This document shows, piece by piece, positions 9,478-17,839 of a DNA stretch of 64,000 nt (the first letter of the stretch is position 1; each line of letters starts with the position of its first letter). The position numbers and the translations under genes were made by a program. The stretch covers positions 23,682 to 87,681 of the forward strand of contig JAFWBT010000007.1 in assembly GCA_017507005.1 (NCBI GenBank), in the 5' to 3' direction. The notes under the pieces were generated by a model that ran no database searches, was not told where the DNA came from, and saw only the letters and a list, made by a program, of their open reading frames with translations. This DNA comes from Clostridia bacterium (GTDB lineage: Bacteria > Bacillota > Clostridia > Christensenellales > Borkfalkiaceae).

Positions 9478-12069
9478 ATGGAAACTATGCAAAAGAGATA
9501 CGTATTGAAATATTTCACACCTACGGAGAATAGCGACGAGGGCTGGGAGAAATATTCCCTGCCGCTTGGCAACGGCTATTTCGGCGCGAGCGTGTTCGGT
9601 AGAACGGACGTAGAGCGTATACAGTTCGCTACGAATACGTTTGCGAACGTTAAATTGAATGGCGGCGTTTCTAATTTTGCGGAAATCCATATTGGGCTTT
9701 CGCACGAGAACGTGCAAGGCTATGAAAGGGGCTTAGAGCTTAGCGGCGGTTACGCCTACACCCGTTACAAGACGAGCGATAACGCGTGGGAAAGCCGCGC
9801 CTTTTTATCCTATCCCGACAGAGTGTTTGCGTATCGTATTAAGTCTTTGAACAAGGCGGATTTCGACGTGCGGCTCGTGATACCGTTTTTGGGCAGTCGC
9901 CCGATAGAAGAAGGCGGACGCACGGGCGAAGTTACCGTTTTTGAGAACAGCCTAGTAATGCGCGGAACGTTGCCTGCGAGAGAGCTGATATACGAGGGCA
10001 AGCTTGTCGTGGTATCGAACGGCGAAACGCTGCAAAAGGGCGAGGGCTTGCGTGTAAACGGCGCAACGGAAACAACGCTGTATTTCGTGGCGGGCACTTC
10101 GTACGAATTGACGGAAGAGGTCTTTTTGGACGGCTATCATAAGGCGCTGGGCAAAGATCCGCACGAAACGATTGAAAAAGATATGCAAAAAGCTTTGGCT
10201 TTGGGCTACGAGCGTTTGTTTGCAAGGCATCAAGAGGATTATTTAAGGCTGATGTCGCGCGTGGAATTCGACCTTGGCGGCGCAGAGGACGAGCGGAGTA
10301 CGGAGGCGCTGTTAAAGAGCAATCAAGAGGGGAATTTCGAGCCGTATTTGGAAGAATTGTATTATCAATACGGCAGGTATTTGTTGGTGTCGTCCTCGCG
10401 AAAGGGTACGACGCCTGCGTCCTTGCAGGGCGTTTGGAACGTGCACGATAAATCCCCTTGGGGCAGCGGTTTTTGGCACAATATCAACGTGCAAATGAAC
10501 TATTGGCCGGCGTTTAATACGAACCTCGCGGAAACGTTTAGCGCGTACGCAGAGTATAACGCGGCGTTCCGTAAACAGGCAGAGCGGCTCGCGTCCCAGT
10601 GGATACAAGAAAACGTACCCGAAAACTACGTAGAGGGGCAGGGCGAGTGCGGTTGGACGATAGGCACGATAGCCTATTGTTATGAAATCAGCAGTCCCAG
10701 CCTCCACTCAGGTCCAGGCACGGGCGGCTTGACGAGCAAGCTGTTTTGGGATTATTACGATTATACGAGGGATAGAGAAATCTTGGAAAAAGTGACCTAT
10801 CCTGCCATCCACGGTATGGCGAAATTTTTAACCAAGTGCGTGCGGGAGTACGACGGGGAGTATTTATCGGTATTTTCCGCTTCGCCCGAACAGATTATCG
10901 GTGGCGCTGGGGTGACGGGCAGACCGCAACCCTATTATCACACGATAGGTTGCGCGTTCGATCAGCAAATGCTGTACGAGAACGCCAAGGACGATTTGCA
11001 ATGCGCGAAACTTCTCGGTGTAAACGACGACGTGACGGCGTTGGAAGAAAAACAGATTTCTGCGTATAGCCCCGTTTTGATGGGGTATAGCGGACAGATA
11101 AAGGAATTTCGCGAGGAGCATTTTTACGGTGAGATAGGGGAGGCGAAACACCGCCATATTTCGCAGCTCGTTGCGCTCTCGCCCGGGACGCAAATCGGTG
11201 TTAGAACACCCGCTTGGCTGGATTCGGCGAAGAAAACGCTGGAAATGCGAGGGGACGAATCGACGGGCTGGGCTTTGGCGCACCGCTTGTGCGCGTGGGC
11301 GCGCGTGGGCGATGGCGATCACGCGTATTTGTTGTTGCAAAATCTTTTAAAAATGCGTACGCATCCAAACCTTTGGGACGTGCATCCGCCGTTCCAAATC
11401 GACGGCAACTTCGGCGCGTTGAACGGTATGACGGAAATGCTTCTGCAAAGCCACGAAAATTGTATTCATCTCATACCTGCCCTGCCCGTTTCGTGGAAAA
11501 ACGTCCGTTTTAAGGGCTTGAAAGCGCGTGGGAATTTCACGATTGCAGGCGAGGTGAAAGAGGGCGGTTTGACGCGCGTTCAGGTGTTTTCAGCCGTGGG
11601 CGGCGAGGCGCGTATTTGCTATAAAGGCGTGAAAAACGTCGTCGTGACGGACGAAAACGGTAAAAAAATAGCGGCGATTATAGAGGGCGATTTCTGCACG
11701 TTCGATACGGTGGCAGGGCAAACGTATACGCTCGTCGGCTTTGGCTGTAAAGCGAGTACGAAAAAGCCCGACGATTTTACGGCGAAGTATGAAGAAAACA
11801 GCATTGCGCTTGTTTGGAAAGGCTGTGGCGAGCGTTACGCCGTGTATCGCGCGGTGGACGACGACAGTGGGTATACGCTGCTTGGCTATACGAAAGAAAG
11901 CCGCTTTGAGGATACGGCGTTTAGCGCGCAAAAGAAAGGTCGTTTGACGTATAAAGTGACGGCTTTGAAAGGCGACGAGGAGAGCGAGGGTGCGCTCGCG
12001 TGGTTGCATCCTGCGGGGAAATGGGAAACGGAGCGCTATCCCTATCTTTTGCGACAGAACAATTTATGA
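9478..12069 (+). CDS. GH95 family glycoside hydrolase (probable alpha-L-fucosidase)
   Basis: Family GH95 enzymes are inverting exo-glycosidases that mainly release alpha-1,2-linked L-fucose; some act on L-galactose. Landmarks are the N-terminal LPLGNGYFGASVFG beta-sandwich signature, the catalytic NIN motif (335-337) in HNINVQMNYWP, LSPGTQIG, and the catalytic Asp in DGNFG (about residue 642). It is about 863 residues long with a Fn3-like C-terminal tail. No signal peptide is seen, so it probably acts inside the cell on imported oligosaccharides. ATG 9478 is chosen because GAGGTG lies 9 nt upstream; the GTG at 9466 is part of that ribosome site. Fucose isomerase at 19.9 kb supports a fucose role. 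Confidence 0.9.
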   Translation: METMQKRYVLKYFTPTENSDEGWEKYSLPLGNGYFGASVFGRTDVERIQFATNTFANVKLNGGVSNFAEIHIGLSHENVQGYERGLELSGGYAYTRYKTSDNAWESRAFLSYPDRVFAYRIKSLNKADFDVRLVIPFLGSRPIEEGGRTGEVTVFENSLVMRGTLPARELIYEGKLVVVSNGETLQKGEGLRVNGATETTLYFVAGTSYELTEEVFLDGYHKALGKDPHETIEKDMQKALALGYERLFARHQEDYLRLMSRVEFDLGGAEDERSTEALLKSNQEGNFEPYLEELYYQYGRYLLVSSSRKGTTPASLQGVWNVHDKSPWGSGFWHNINVQMNYWPAFNTNLAETFSAYAEYNAAFRKQAERLASQWIQENVPENYVEGQGECGWTIGTIAYCYEISSPSLHSGPGTGGLTSKLFWDYYDYTRDREILEKVTYPAIHGMAKFLTKCVREYDGEYLSVFSASPEQIIGGAGVTGRPQPYYHTIGCAFDQQMLYENAKDDLQCAKLLGVNDDVTALEEKQISAYSPVLMGYSGQIKEFREEHFYGEIGEAKHRHISQLVALSPGTQIGVRTPAWLDSAKKTLEMRGDESTGWALAHRLCAWARVGDGDHAYLLLQNLLKMRTHPNLWDVHPPFQIDGNFGALNGMTEMLLQSHENCIHLIPALPVSWKNVRFKGLKARGNFTIAGEVKEGGLTRVQVFSAVGGEARICYKGVKNVVVTDENGKKIAAIIEGDFCTFDTVAGQTYTLVGFGCKASTKKPDDFTAKYEENSIALVWKGCGERYAVYRAVDDDSGYTLLGYTKESRFEDTAFSAQKKGRLTYKVTALKGDEESEGALAWLHPAGKWETERYPYLLRQNNL

Positions 12070-12092
12070 GATAAATAACGAACGTAAAGACA

Positions 12093-12122
12093 AAAAGGCG
12101 GTGCTGTAAAACCGCCTTTTAT
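12093..12122 (+). terminator. Terminator after the GH95 gene
   Basis: Hairpin AAAAGGCGGT / ACCGCCTTTT with an 8-nt loop, ending in a T run. Confidence 0.85.
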
Positions 12123-12176
12123 AGTGCGATTTTGCAAAAATTGCGAAAAATTTTTAAAAAAGATGAAGAAAAAGCG

Positions 12177-12205
12177 TTTACATTTTAGTGTAAGGCGTGT
12201 ATAAT
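12177..12205 (+). promoter_or_regulatory. Promoter of ssrA
   Basis: TTTACA (12177-12182), 17-bp spacer, TATAAT (12200-12205). The expected transcription start is near 12212, leaving an 18-nt 5' leader to be removed by RNase P. Confidence 0.85.
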
Positions 12206-12229
12206 GATATAGCAAAACACCTAAAAAAT

Positions 12230-12596
12230 GGGGGTGCACCGGATTCGATTGCCGGTGAGCGAAAGGATAAGCATACCGTAGACGGAGCGGCTACGATAAA
12301 ACGTTCCACCTAAATTTAAATGCAGATAGAAATGCAAATTACGCTCTTGCAGCGTAACTTCGTTTTATAACGAAACGTCGCGCCCGGTTTATCCGTCGGC
12401 TGGGGTCGTGGCGTCAATAAGACGGAACACTCTTGAAAAAATCGGAAGGTGTTTTTTTAAGAGTATTCAGCCTTCTGCGTTTTACACAGCGTGTTTACCC
12501 GCGGTGTAAGAGTAAGAAATAATAGATAAACTAAGTATGTAGAAAGTTTTTTGGCAGCCGCGTAAGACGTGAGTTCGACTCTCACCACCTCCACCA
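12230..12596 (+). ncRNA. ssrA: Transfer-messenger RNA (tmRNA)
   Basis: Rescues stalled ribosomes and tags the unfinished protein for proteolysis. The 5' GGGGGUG (12230-12236) pairs with CACCUCC before the terminal ACCA (12586-12596), closing the tRNA-like acceptor stem. The T-arm reads GTGAGTTCGACTCTCAC. The tag reading frame begins at the GCA resume codon 12322 and reads ADRNANYALAA, stop TAA at 12355-12357. The 367-nt length is normal. The 3' end is the left junction of a small integrated element. Confidence 0.97.
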
Positions 12597-12598
12597 AT
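12585..12598 (+). repeat. attL-like 14-bp direct repeat (tmRNA 3' end)
   Basis: CCACCTCCACCAAT. An identical copy is at 15169-15182. The pair encloses an AT-rich two-gene segment. Confidence 0.75.
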
Positions 12599-12602
12599 CC
12601 AG

Positions 12603-12655
12603 CACACGTCACTAACCTTGATTTTTAAGGCATAGCGGCGTGTGTTTTGCTTTTG
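12603..12655 (+). terminator. Terminator of tmRNA supplied by the inserted element
   Basis: CACACGTC pairs with GGCGTGTG (one G-U), with an inner CCTT/AAGG stem, followed by TTTTGCTTTT. It lies just inside the left att copy, so after insertion it replaces the displaced native terminator at 15190. Confidence 0.6.
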
Positions 12656-12672
12656 GAAAAACAAGAAAACAC

Positions 12673-12701
12673 TTGAATTTTTACGGGAATTGTAGTATAA
12701 T
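12673..12701 (+). promoter_or_regulatory. Promoter of the zinc-ribbon nuclease gene
   Basis: TTGAAT (12673-12678), 17-bp spacer, TATAAT (12696-12701). The Shine-Dalgarno AAAGGAGAG follows before ATG 12732. Confidence 0.8.
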
Positions 12702-12731
12702 AATTAAAACAAATTGTGAAAGGAGAGCATT

Positions 12732-14444
12732 ATGGCGGAAAAGAAAGAAAAGCAATATGTGAGCGATAATGCTCGCCTTATGGCGGAATGGGATTTTACC
12801 AAAAATAACGCATCAATAGACCTATGTAAATTAAGTGTTAATAGCAATATTTCAGCATGGTGGGTTTGTAATAAATGTGGGTATGAATTTTTTAGTAGCA
12901 TTCGTTCACGAAAAAACGCAAAAGAATGTAAGAAATGTAGTCTAGTTTCTCGATCAAAGATATGGTTGAAAAAAAGAGGCTCTTTTGCTGATAAGCACCC
13001 TGAATTAGTAAAAGAATGGCATCCGTTAAAGAATGGAGATTTAAAACCGAATCAAATTCTTGTTGATTCACCGCAAAAGTTTTGGTGGATTTGTAGTAAG
13101 GGGCATGAATGGGAGGCAACTCCCAACAATCGCAACTACGGGAAAGGTTGCCCGATTTGTGCTAATCAATCGGTTTGGGTTGGATATAACGATTTGGCAA
13201 GTCAAAACCCTAGTTTAGCGAAGCAATGGCACCCCTATCGAAATGGCAATATCCATCCATCAAATGTTATTGTAACATCAAACAAGAAAGCTTGGTGGAT
13301 ATGTAAAAATGCTCATGAATGGGAAGCGGCGATTAGTGATCGTAGTCGGATGGGATTAGGTTGTCCATATTGTTCAAACCAAAAACTTCTCGAAGGTCAC
13401 AACGATTTAGCATCAGTAAATCCAAATCTTGCAAAAGAATGGCATCCTATTAAAAATGGCGATTTAACCCCCGATATGGTACAAGCTGGTTCAAATAGTA
13501 AGGCTTGGTGGATTTGTGAGAAAGGTCACGAATGGTATGCTCAAATATCTCATAGAAATAAGGGTGTTGGTTGTCCACACTGTGCTAAAGAGCTAAATAC
13601 TAGTTTTCCAGAGCAAGCAATATTTTACTATTTCAGCAAAATCACAAACGCTGAAAATCGATATCTTTTTGATGGAAATTATGAGATTGATATCTATCTA
13701 CCTGAATATAAAATAGGCATAGAATACGATGGTGTATATTTTCACAGCAAAGAGAGCGCGAAAGCAATAGAACATAAGAAAGAAAAAGCATTGCAAGATG
13801 TTGGAATAACCTTAATACGAGTCAAAGAAACAGAAACCTTAAATAATTCCACGGACACGGAATATATTTTCTACTATTTGTATTCGTCTAATGCTAAACA
13901 TCTTGAACCGGTTATTCACCGTTTGCTTAACAAAGTTAGTGAAATTACAGGGCAGAAAATTCACATAGATGTTGATATTGAACGCGATAGATCGAATATA
14001 TATGAACTGTATGTGGAAAGAGAAAAACAAAGGAGTTTGCTTGCGCTAAAGCCTACACTTGCAGTCGAATGGCATCCCACTAAAAATGGACGATTAAAGC
14101 CGGATATGGTATCATTATATTCAAACAAAATTGTATGGTGGCAATGTAAACATGGCCATGAGTGGCAGGCTTCGGTGTGTAACCGTAGTAATGGTAATGG
14201 ATGTGCGATTTGTTCCAATAAGAAGGTGTTAAGAGGCTTCAATGATCTTCAAACAAGATATCCAGAGATTGCTGTACAATGGCATCCAACTAAAAATGAA
14301 GGTAAAATGCCAACAGATGTCTTTCCATTTTCCAATAAAAAAGCTTGGTGGATTTGCGAAAAAGGTCACGAATGGCAAGCAGCAATTAATAGTCGTTGCA
14401 ATGGAAATGGATGTCCTTATTGCTCAGGTCGCAAAAAATCTTAA
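12732..14444 (+). CDS. Zinc-ribbon repeat protein with embedded nuclease-like domain
   Basis: No established function. It has six repeats of about 60 residues of the DUF4379-type zinc ribbon, each with EWHP-x-KNG, a WW-I-C stretch, GHEW and a C-P-x-C pair: four before and two after a central domain (about residues 289-400). The first repeat is divergent. The central domain resembles Vsr/DUF559-type endonucleases: FPEQ near 292, an E-I-D-I-Y-L-P strand with D320, IEYDG with E331, then a Lys-rich helix and ITLIRVKE. A nucleic-acid-binding nuclease is the best reading, perhaps a defence or mobile-element function. It is clearly AT-richer than the flanking chromosome and sits inside the tmRNA att repeats with its own promoter. 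Confidence 0.75.
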   Translation: MAEKKEKQYVSDNARLMAEWDFTKNNASIDLCKLSVNSNISAWWVCNKCGYEFFSSIRSRKNAKECKKCSLVSRSKIWLKKRGSFADKHPELVKEWHPLKNGDLKPNQILVDSPQKFWWICSKGHEWEATPNNRNYGKGCPICANQSVWVGYNDLASQNPSLAKQWHPYRNGNIHPSNVIVTSNKKAWWICKNAHEWEAAISDRSRMGLGCPYCSNQKLLEGHNDLASVNPNLAKEWHPIKNGDLTPDMVQAGSNSKAWWICEKGHEWYAQISHRNKGVGCPHCAKELNTSFPEQAIFYYFSKITNAENRYLFDGNYEIDIYLPEYKIGIEYDGVYFHSKESAKAIEHKKEKALQDVGITLIRVKETETLNNSTDTEYIFYYLYSSNAKHLEPVIHRLLNKVSEITGQKIHIDVDIERDRSNIYELYVEREKQRSLLALKPTLAVEWHPTKNGRLKPDMVSLYSNKIVWWQCKHGHEWQASVCNRSNGNGCAICSNKKVLRGFNDLQTRYPEIAVQWHPTKNEGKMPTDVFPFSNKKAWWICEKGHEWQAAINSRCNGNGCPYCSGRKKS

Positions 14445-14513
14445 ACGCATTAAAAATTATTGCAAAATATATAAATAGAAACAATGGCTTGATGAAATTT
14501 AAAGGTGAACTAT

Positions 14514-14990
14514 ATGTGTAATTGTATTAAAAGTGTAGCGACGTCAGATGTTTTTTGCTCGGTTATTAGCGGAGTACTCGTATTTTGTATTTCTCAAATT
14601 ATTTTAGAAATTATTATAAAGCCAAAGATAGCTTATAGAAACTTAAAAAATAGAATATCAACCGCTTGTATTTATTATGCTGATGTTATAACGAATCCAT
14701 TTTTGGTTGAACAAGAAAAGACTAAAGAGCAATTTGACTGGTTTCAAAATTCAAAATATAATGAAGCATCTAATGAATTGCGACAATTAGCAAGCGAGAT
14801 AGGTGCTTACTCCCTTAAGAAAAAAGAAGCCAAAGAGATTGGTGATTTGCTTATGTTGCTTTCAAATACTATGTGGTATTACAGCAATAGTTCGCATGAT
14901 GGTAGTGATAATTGGGAGAATTTAGAGCGATTAAAGCAATTTTTACAGAGAAAACATCGGAAACAGCAAGACAAAAACAAGACACGCTAA
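14514..14990 (+). CDS. Small membrane-anchored protein of the tmRNA island
   Basis: Not recognised. It has about 158 residues: one strong N-terminal membrane segment (VFCSVISGVLVFCISQIIL), then a soluble, mostly helical part (NELRQLASEIGAYSLKKKEA) and a basic Gln/Lys tail. ATG 14514 is preferred over GTG 14505 because AAAGGTG lies 6 nt before it. It is AT-rich like the nuclease gene 70 bp upstream and has no promoter of its own that I can see, so the two probably form one cassette. Confidence 0.6.
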   Translation: MCNCIKSVATSDVFCSVISGVLVFCISQIILEIIIKPKIAYRNLKNRISTACIYYADVITNPFLVEQEKTKEQFDWFQNSKYNEASNELRQLASEIGAYSLKKKEAKEIGDLLMLLSNTMWYYSNSSHDGSDNWENLERLKQFLQRKHRKQQDKNKTR

Positions 14991-15168
14991 ATCTATTTTT
15001 ACTCCTATGAATTTTACTTGTGACTTTCGGTGACGTGGGTACGAAATTAAACACCCATAAGTCGTTCAAGAAAGGATAAAAAACCACGCAAAAACCCCGA
15101 AAATAGGCAAAAATCGGGTAAAATCATGGGTTTTGATAGTGGGTGAACTGTGCTGATTACGCGACCTT
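14991..15168. other. Non-coding right end of the tmRNA island
   Basis: No gene seen. It contains short direct and inverted repeats (GTGGGT/ACACCC around 15035-15055; CCCCGA/TCGGG near 15095-15115; repeated GGGT-containing words up to 15145), as found in the arms of integrase attachment sites. No integrase gene remains. The minus-strand open frame here is a non-coding shadow. Confidence 0.4.
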
Positions 15169-15182
15169 CCACCTCCACCAAT
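15169..15182 (+). repeat. attR-like 14-bp direct repeat of the tmRNA 3' end
   Basis: Identical to 12585-12598. It is followed within 8 bp by a strong terminator, as expected if this is the original end of the tmRNA locus. Confidence 0.75.
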
Positions 15183-15189
15183 AAAAATA

Positions 15190-15217
15190 AAACCGTCCCT
15201 TTGGACGGTTTTTTTAT
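15190..15217 (+). terminator. Displaced native tmRNA terminator
   Basis: AAACCGTCC, loop CTTT, GGACGGTTT, then a T run. It lies directly beyond the right att copy. Confidence 0.8.
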
Positions 15218-15364
15218 AGATATTACAAACTCGCAGAGTAAGGATAGCGTTACATTTTTTAGTGAGATGAATTGATACGTCTTCCCTTTTTCTTTTCATA
15301 AAATCCTACGTCTTTATTAAAGAATATTGATGGTTATTCGTGATATATTACTTTTTTCTGTGTT

Positions 15365-16681
15365 TTAGTCTTTGTCAATGCCGAGTTCTAAACCCTCGTA
15401 CATATAATCGTTCCATTTGAAATTCTTATAGAAATTCACGTGATAACGGTGCATTTCTTCCACCAACAAACAGAATTTACCCACCGTTTGATGTTTCGGG
15501 AAAATATCAAAATATTCGCCCTTGTAATAGAAATTGAAATAGCTGGAATCTACCTCGGTAATAAACGTATACAGCTGTTTATAGCCCATCGTAAATTCAA
15601 ACGGTTCGCCGTGGCGCGTGCCTTTATAATGCAAGCCCTGATGGTCAAGACGAATTTTCCCTTCGCCTACGATAAAGCTCGTTTTGTTCTTCCCGACCAG
15701 TTTATATTCGTCCAAATTCCCGATTTGGCAATCGTCCTCGAAATAATAATCGGGGTTTTCACGGATTTCTTTAATGATATCCATACGCTGCTGTTCCACC
15801 CACTCAAACGGTGACGCAGGAATCACCGCGCCCTCGTAGGGGTGGAATTGATAATAATCGTCCATCGTCGCGCCGTTGCCGCAATGTAAGCAGGTGATTT
15901 TATCGCCCTCGCCTTTCATTGTGAATTCTTTGCCGCACTTCGGGCATTTATAACAAAAATCTTCCAAGCGGTGGCAAATTCTGCCGTGCGTTTTCCATTT
16001 GATTTTCTTTTCAGCGTTCCACGCATATTCGTTGCGTCTAAATTTCTCGTTGATGATGTCGTCCATTTCTTCCACGGACAGTCTTTCGATATCTTCCTTG
16101 GAAAAGAGCAGGGACATCGTTGCGTACGTTTCCCCAAACCGTTCGTCTAAACAAACCTTCGTGTTTTGCAAATATTGTCCTTCCAAATAACACAAATACA
16201 CAGGCGCTTTGAAATGCTTGAACATCTTGCTCGTCCCGGGCACGATAGGTTTGTTTCCGCCGTAGTCGCTCGCCAGCCCCTCGGGCGCGAACGTAACGCA
16301 GCCGCCTTTTTTGATTACTTCGCCAACGGCGCGAATTGACAACTTGTCAGGGGCGTAGTTCTTTTTAGGAATAACCTTATTCAGTCCGAAAATGAACGAG
16401 AATTTTTTACGGTAAAACTCGCTGCAACCAGCCATCATATTGGTGACTCTGGGATAGCAAGCGCCGCTAACGTACATATGGTCGATACGGGACAAATGAT
16501 TAAAAATAACAAAACAAGGTCCGTCGCAATCGTTCACGTCGTCGATAATGTTAAACTTCGGTTTATATTTACGGCCGACAATGTCAAGCATAATCGTCTT
16601 ATAAATAAACGCGATAAATTTAGGTGCGGGGCGATACTTTCTCTTGGAAAGTTTTCTTGCAATCGTCAATTTTTCTTTCAT
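15365..16681 (-). CDS. PlsC-like acyltransferase with zinc ribbon
   Basis: Likely a membrane-associated glycerolipid acyltransferase. The acyltransferase block has NHLSRID (61-67, the H-x4-D catalytic pair H62/D67) and FAPEGLAS (131-138) in place of the EGTRS motif. A treble-Cys zinc ribbon follows, C243/C246/C249 with C264/C267, then a C-terminal domain I do not recognise. At 438 residues it is nearly twice a simple PlsC. The acyl substrate is unknown; the ribbon and tail set it apart from the housekeeping 1-acylglycerol-3-phosphate acyltransferase. Confidence 0.75.
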   Translation of the reverse strand: MKEKLTIARKLSKRKYRPAPKFIAFIYKTIMLDIVGRKYKPKFNIIDDVNDCDGPCFVIFNHLSRIDHMYVSGACYPRVTNMMAGCSEFYRKKFSFIFGLNKVIPKKNYAPDKLSIRAVGEVIKKGGCVTFAPEGLASDYGGNKPIVPGTSKMFKHFKAPVYLCYLEGQYLQNTKVCLDERFGETYATMSLLFSKEDIERLSVEEMDDIINEKFRRNEYAWNAEKKIKWKTHGRICHRLEDFCYKCPKCGKEFTMKGEGDKITCLHCGNGATMDDYYQFHPYEGAVIPASPFEWVEQQRMDIIKEIRENPDYYFEDDCQIGNLDEYKLVGKNKTSFIVGEGKIRLDHQGLHYKGTRHGEPFEFTMGYKQLYTFITEVDSSYFNFYYKGEYFDIFPKHQTVGKFCLLVEEMHRYHVNFYKNFKWNDYMYEGLELGIDKD

Positions 16682-16865
16682 AAGGTGTTTCCTTTGTGAG
16701 TGGATTGTATGTATAGTTTACCATATTCAGTAAAGAAAATCAACACTATCAGTGTAAAATGAGTAAAAATAAACATAAAAACCTTTTTTAGACAATCTAC
16801 GCGTTTTTTGATAGGGAGTTTTAAGAGAAATAGGTTTGCAAGGGGAGTATTTTGCAAAACGGGGG

Positions 16866-16894
16866 TTGACATTTTCATGAAAAACGAATATAAT
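16866..16894 (+). promoter_or_regulatory. Consensus promoter of the ZIP gene with spacer palindrome
   Basis: TTGACA (16866-16871), 17-bp spacer, TATAAT (16889-16894). The perfect palindrome TTTTCATGAAAA (16872-16883) occupies the spacer, a position where a repressor would block RNA polymerase. The regulator is unknown. Confidence 0.8.
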
Positions 16895-16939
16895 TAAAAA
16901 AAACGAAAATGATTAGCAACAAAAAAGGAACGTGTTTTT

Positions 16940-17692
16940 ATGGAAATGGTATTATTGACGGCGCTCGGCGTGGGCGGCGCAACGGTTATCGGCGCGGTAA
17001 TCGGTTTTCTTTTTAAAAATATTTCGCATAAATTTTCTGATATCGTGTTATCGTTTGCGGCAGGCGTTATGTTGGCGGCGGCGGTGCTGGGGCTTATCTT
17101 GCCCTCGCTCGATTACGGCGGAAAATGGGGCTTGCTGATTGCGATAGTGGGCATCTTCGTCGGCGCAATCTGCCTGAATTTCGTGGATAAATTAGTGCCG
17201 CATTTGCATAAGCTGATGGGCGCGGATACGGAAGAACATCACAATGCGAATTTGAGCAAAGTGCTGTTGTTCGTAATGGCGATTGCTATTCATAATCTGC
17301 CCGAGGGGATTGCGGCAGGCGTCGGGTTTGGCTCGGGCGATACGTCGCAAGCGTTGATGATAGCAGGGGGTATCGCCCTGCAAAACGTGCCTGAGGGTAT
17401 GGTGATTATCGGACCGATGCTCGCGGCAGGGATTTCCAAGAAAAAGACCTTTATCAGCGCGCTCATTACAGGGCTTGTCGAGGTGGTGGGGACGTTGATA
17501 GGCTATTTCGCGGTCAGCCTTGCCTCGGCGGTGTTGCCGTTCGCGCTGGCGTTTGCAGGCGGCACAATGCTGTACGTTATCAGCGACGAAATGATACCCG
17601 AAACGCACGCGCACGGCGGAGAACGCGGCGCGACGTATGCCTTGCTCGTAGGCTTTTGCTTTATGCTCGCAATGGACGTGTTTTTAGGCTAA
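16940..17692 (+). CDS. ZIP family divalent metal transporter
   Basis: Membrane importer of Zn2+ or related metals (ZupT/GufA-like). Eight hydrophobic segments are visible. The two metal-site helices are HNLPEGIAAG (118-127) and QNVPEGM (148-154), both diagnostic, and a His-containing loop lies between segments 3 and 4 (HLHKLMGADTEEHH, 88-101). The length (250) is typical. It has its own strong promoter and ends in a terminator shared with the convergent pgm gene. A second metal-linked locus lies at 36.7-40.2 kb. Confidence 0.92.
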   Translation: MEMVLLTALGVGGATVIGAVIGFLFKNISHKFSDIVLSFAAGVMLAAAVLGLILPSLDYGGKWGLLIAIVGIFVGAICLNFVDKLVPHLHKLMGADTEEHHNANLSKVLLFVMAIAIHNLPEGIAAGVGFGSGDTSQALMIAGGIALQNVPEGMVIIGPMLAAGISKKKTFISALITGLVEVVGTLIGYFAVSLASAVLPFALAFAGGTMLYVISDEMIPETHAHGGERGATYALLVGFCFMLAMDVFLG

Positions 17693-17712
17693 AAATTGTA
17701 AAACAATGCAAA

Positions 17713-17742
17713 AAAAGACGCTCGAAAGAGCGTCTTTTGTGT
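17713..17742. terminator. Terminator between the ZIP gene and phosphoglucomutase
   Basis: AAAAGACGCTC, loop GAAA, GAGCGTCTTTT: an 11-bp perfect stem with A and T runs on both sides, so it can serve both convergent genes. Confidence 0.9.
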
Positions 17743-17757
17743 TTTATCTAAAAATCG

Positions 17758-17828
17758 TTCAACTCGTACCTGCCTCTATCCAATGAATACGTCGTTATAA
17801 TTCAACGCGTACATGGGTGTGGGGTTTG
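17758..17828 (-). repeat. Dispersed 28-bp motif, copies 4 and 5 (tandem pair)
   Basis: Two minus-strand copies, 17758-17785 (right arm GTACGAGTTGAA, centre ATAGAGGCAG) and 17801-17828 (right arm GTACGCGTTGAA, left arm degenerate), 15 bp apart, in the gap after the pgm stop. Confidence 0.75.
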
Positions 17829-17839
17829 CGAATTGTGAT

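Noticed and set aside
12482-12664. Minus-strand 60-codon frame over the tmRNA 3' end
   Set aside because: It lies on the antisense of tmRNA and its T-arm; the apparent peptide only reflects the RNA sequence.
15066-15299. Minus-strand 77-codon frame across the right att repeat and terminator
   Set aside because: It spans att copy, terminator and repeats and lacks a ribosome site; better explained as non-coding element DNA.
16895-16920. Fur/Zur box before the ZIP gene (AAAATGATTAGC)
   Set aside because: It has only half-site resemblance; the spacer palindrome is the stronger operator candidate.
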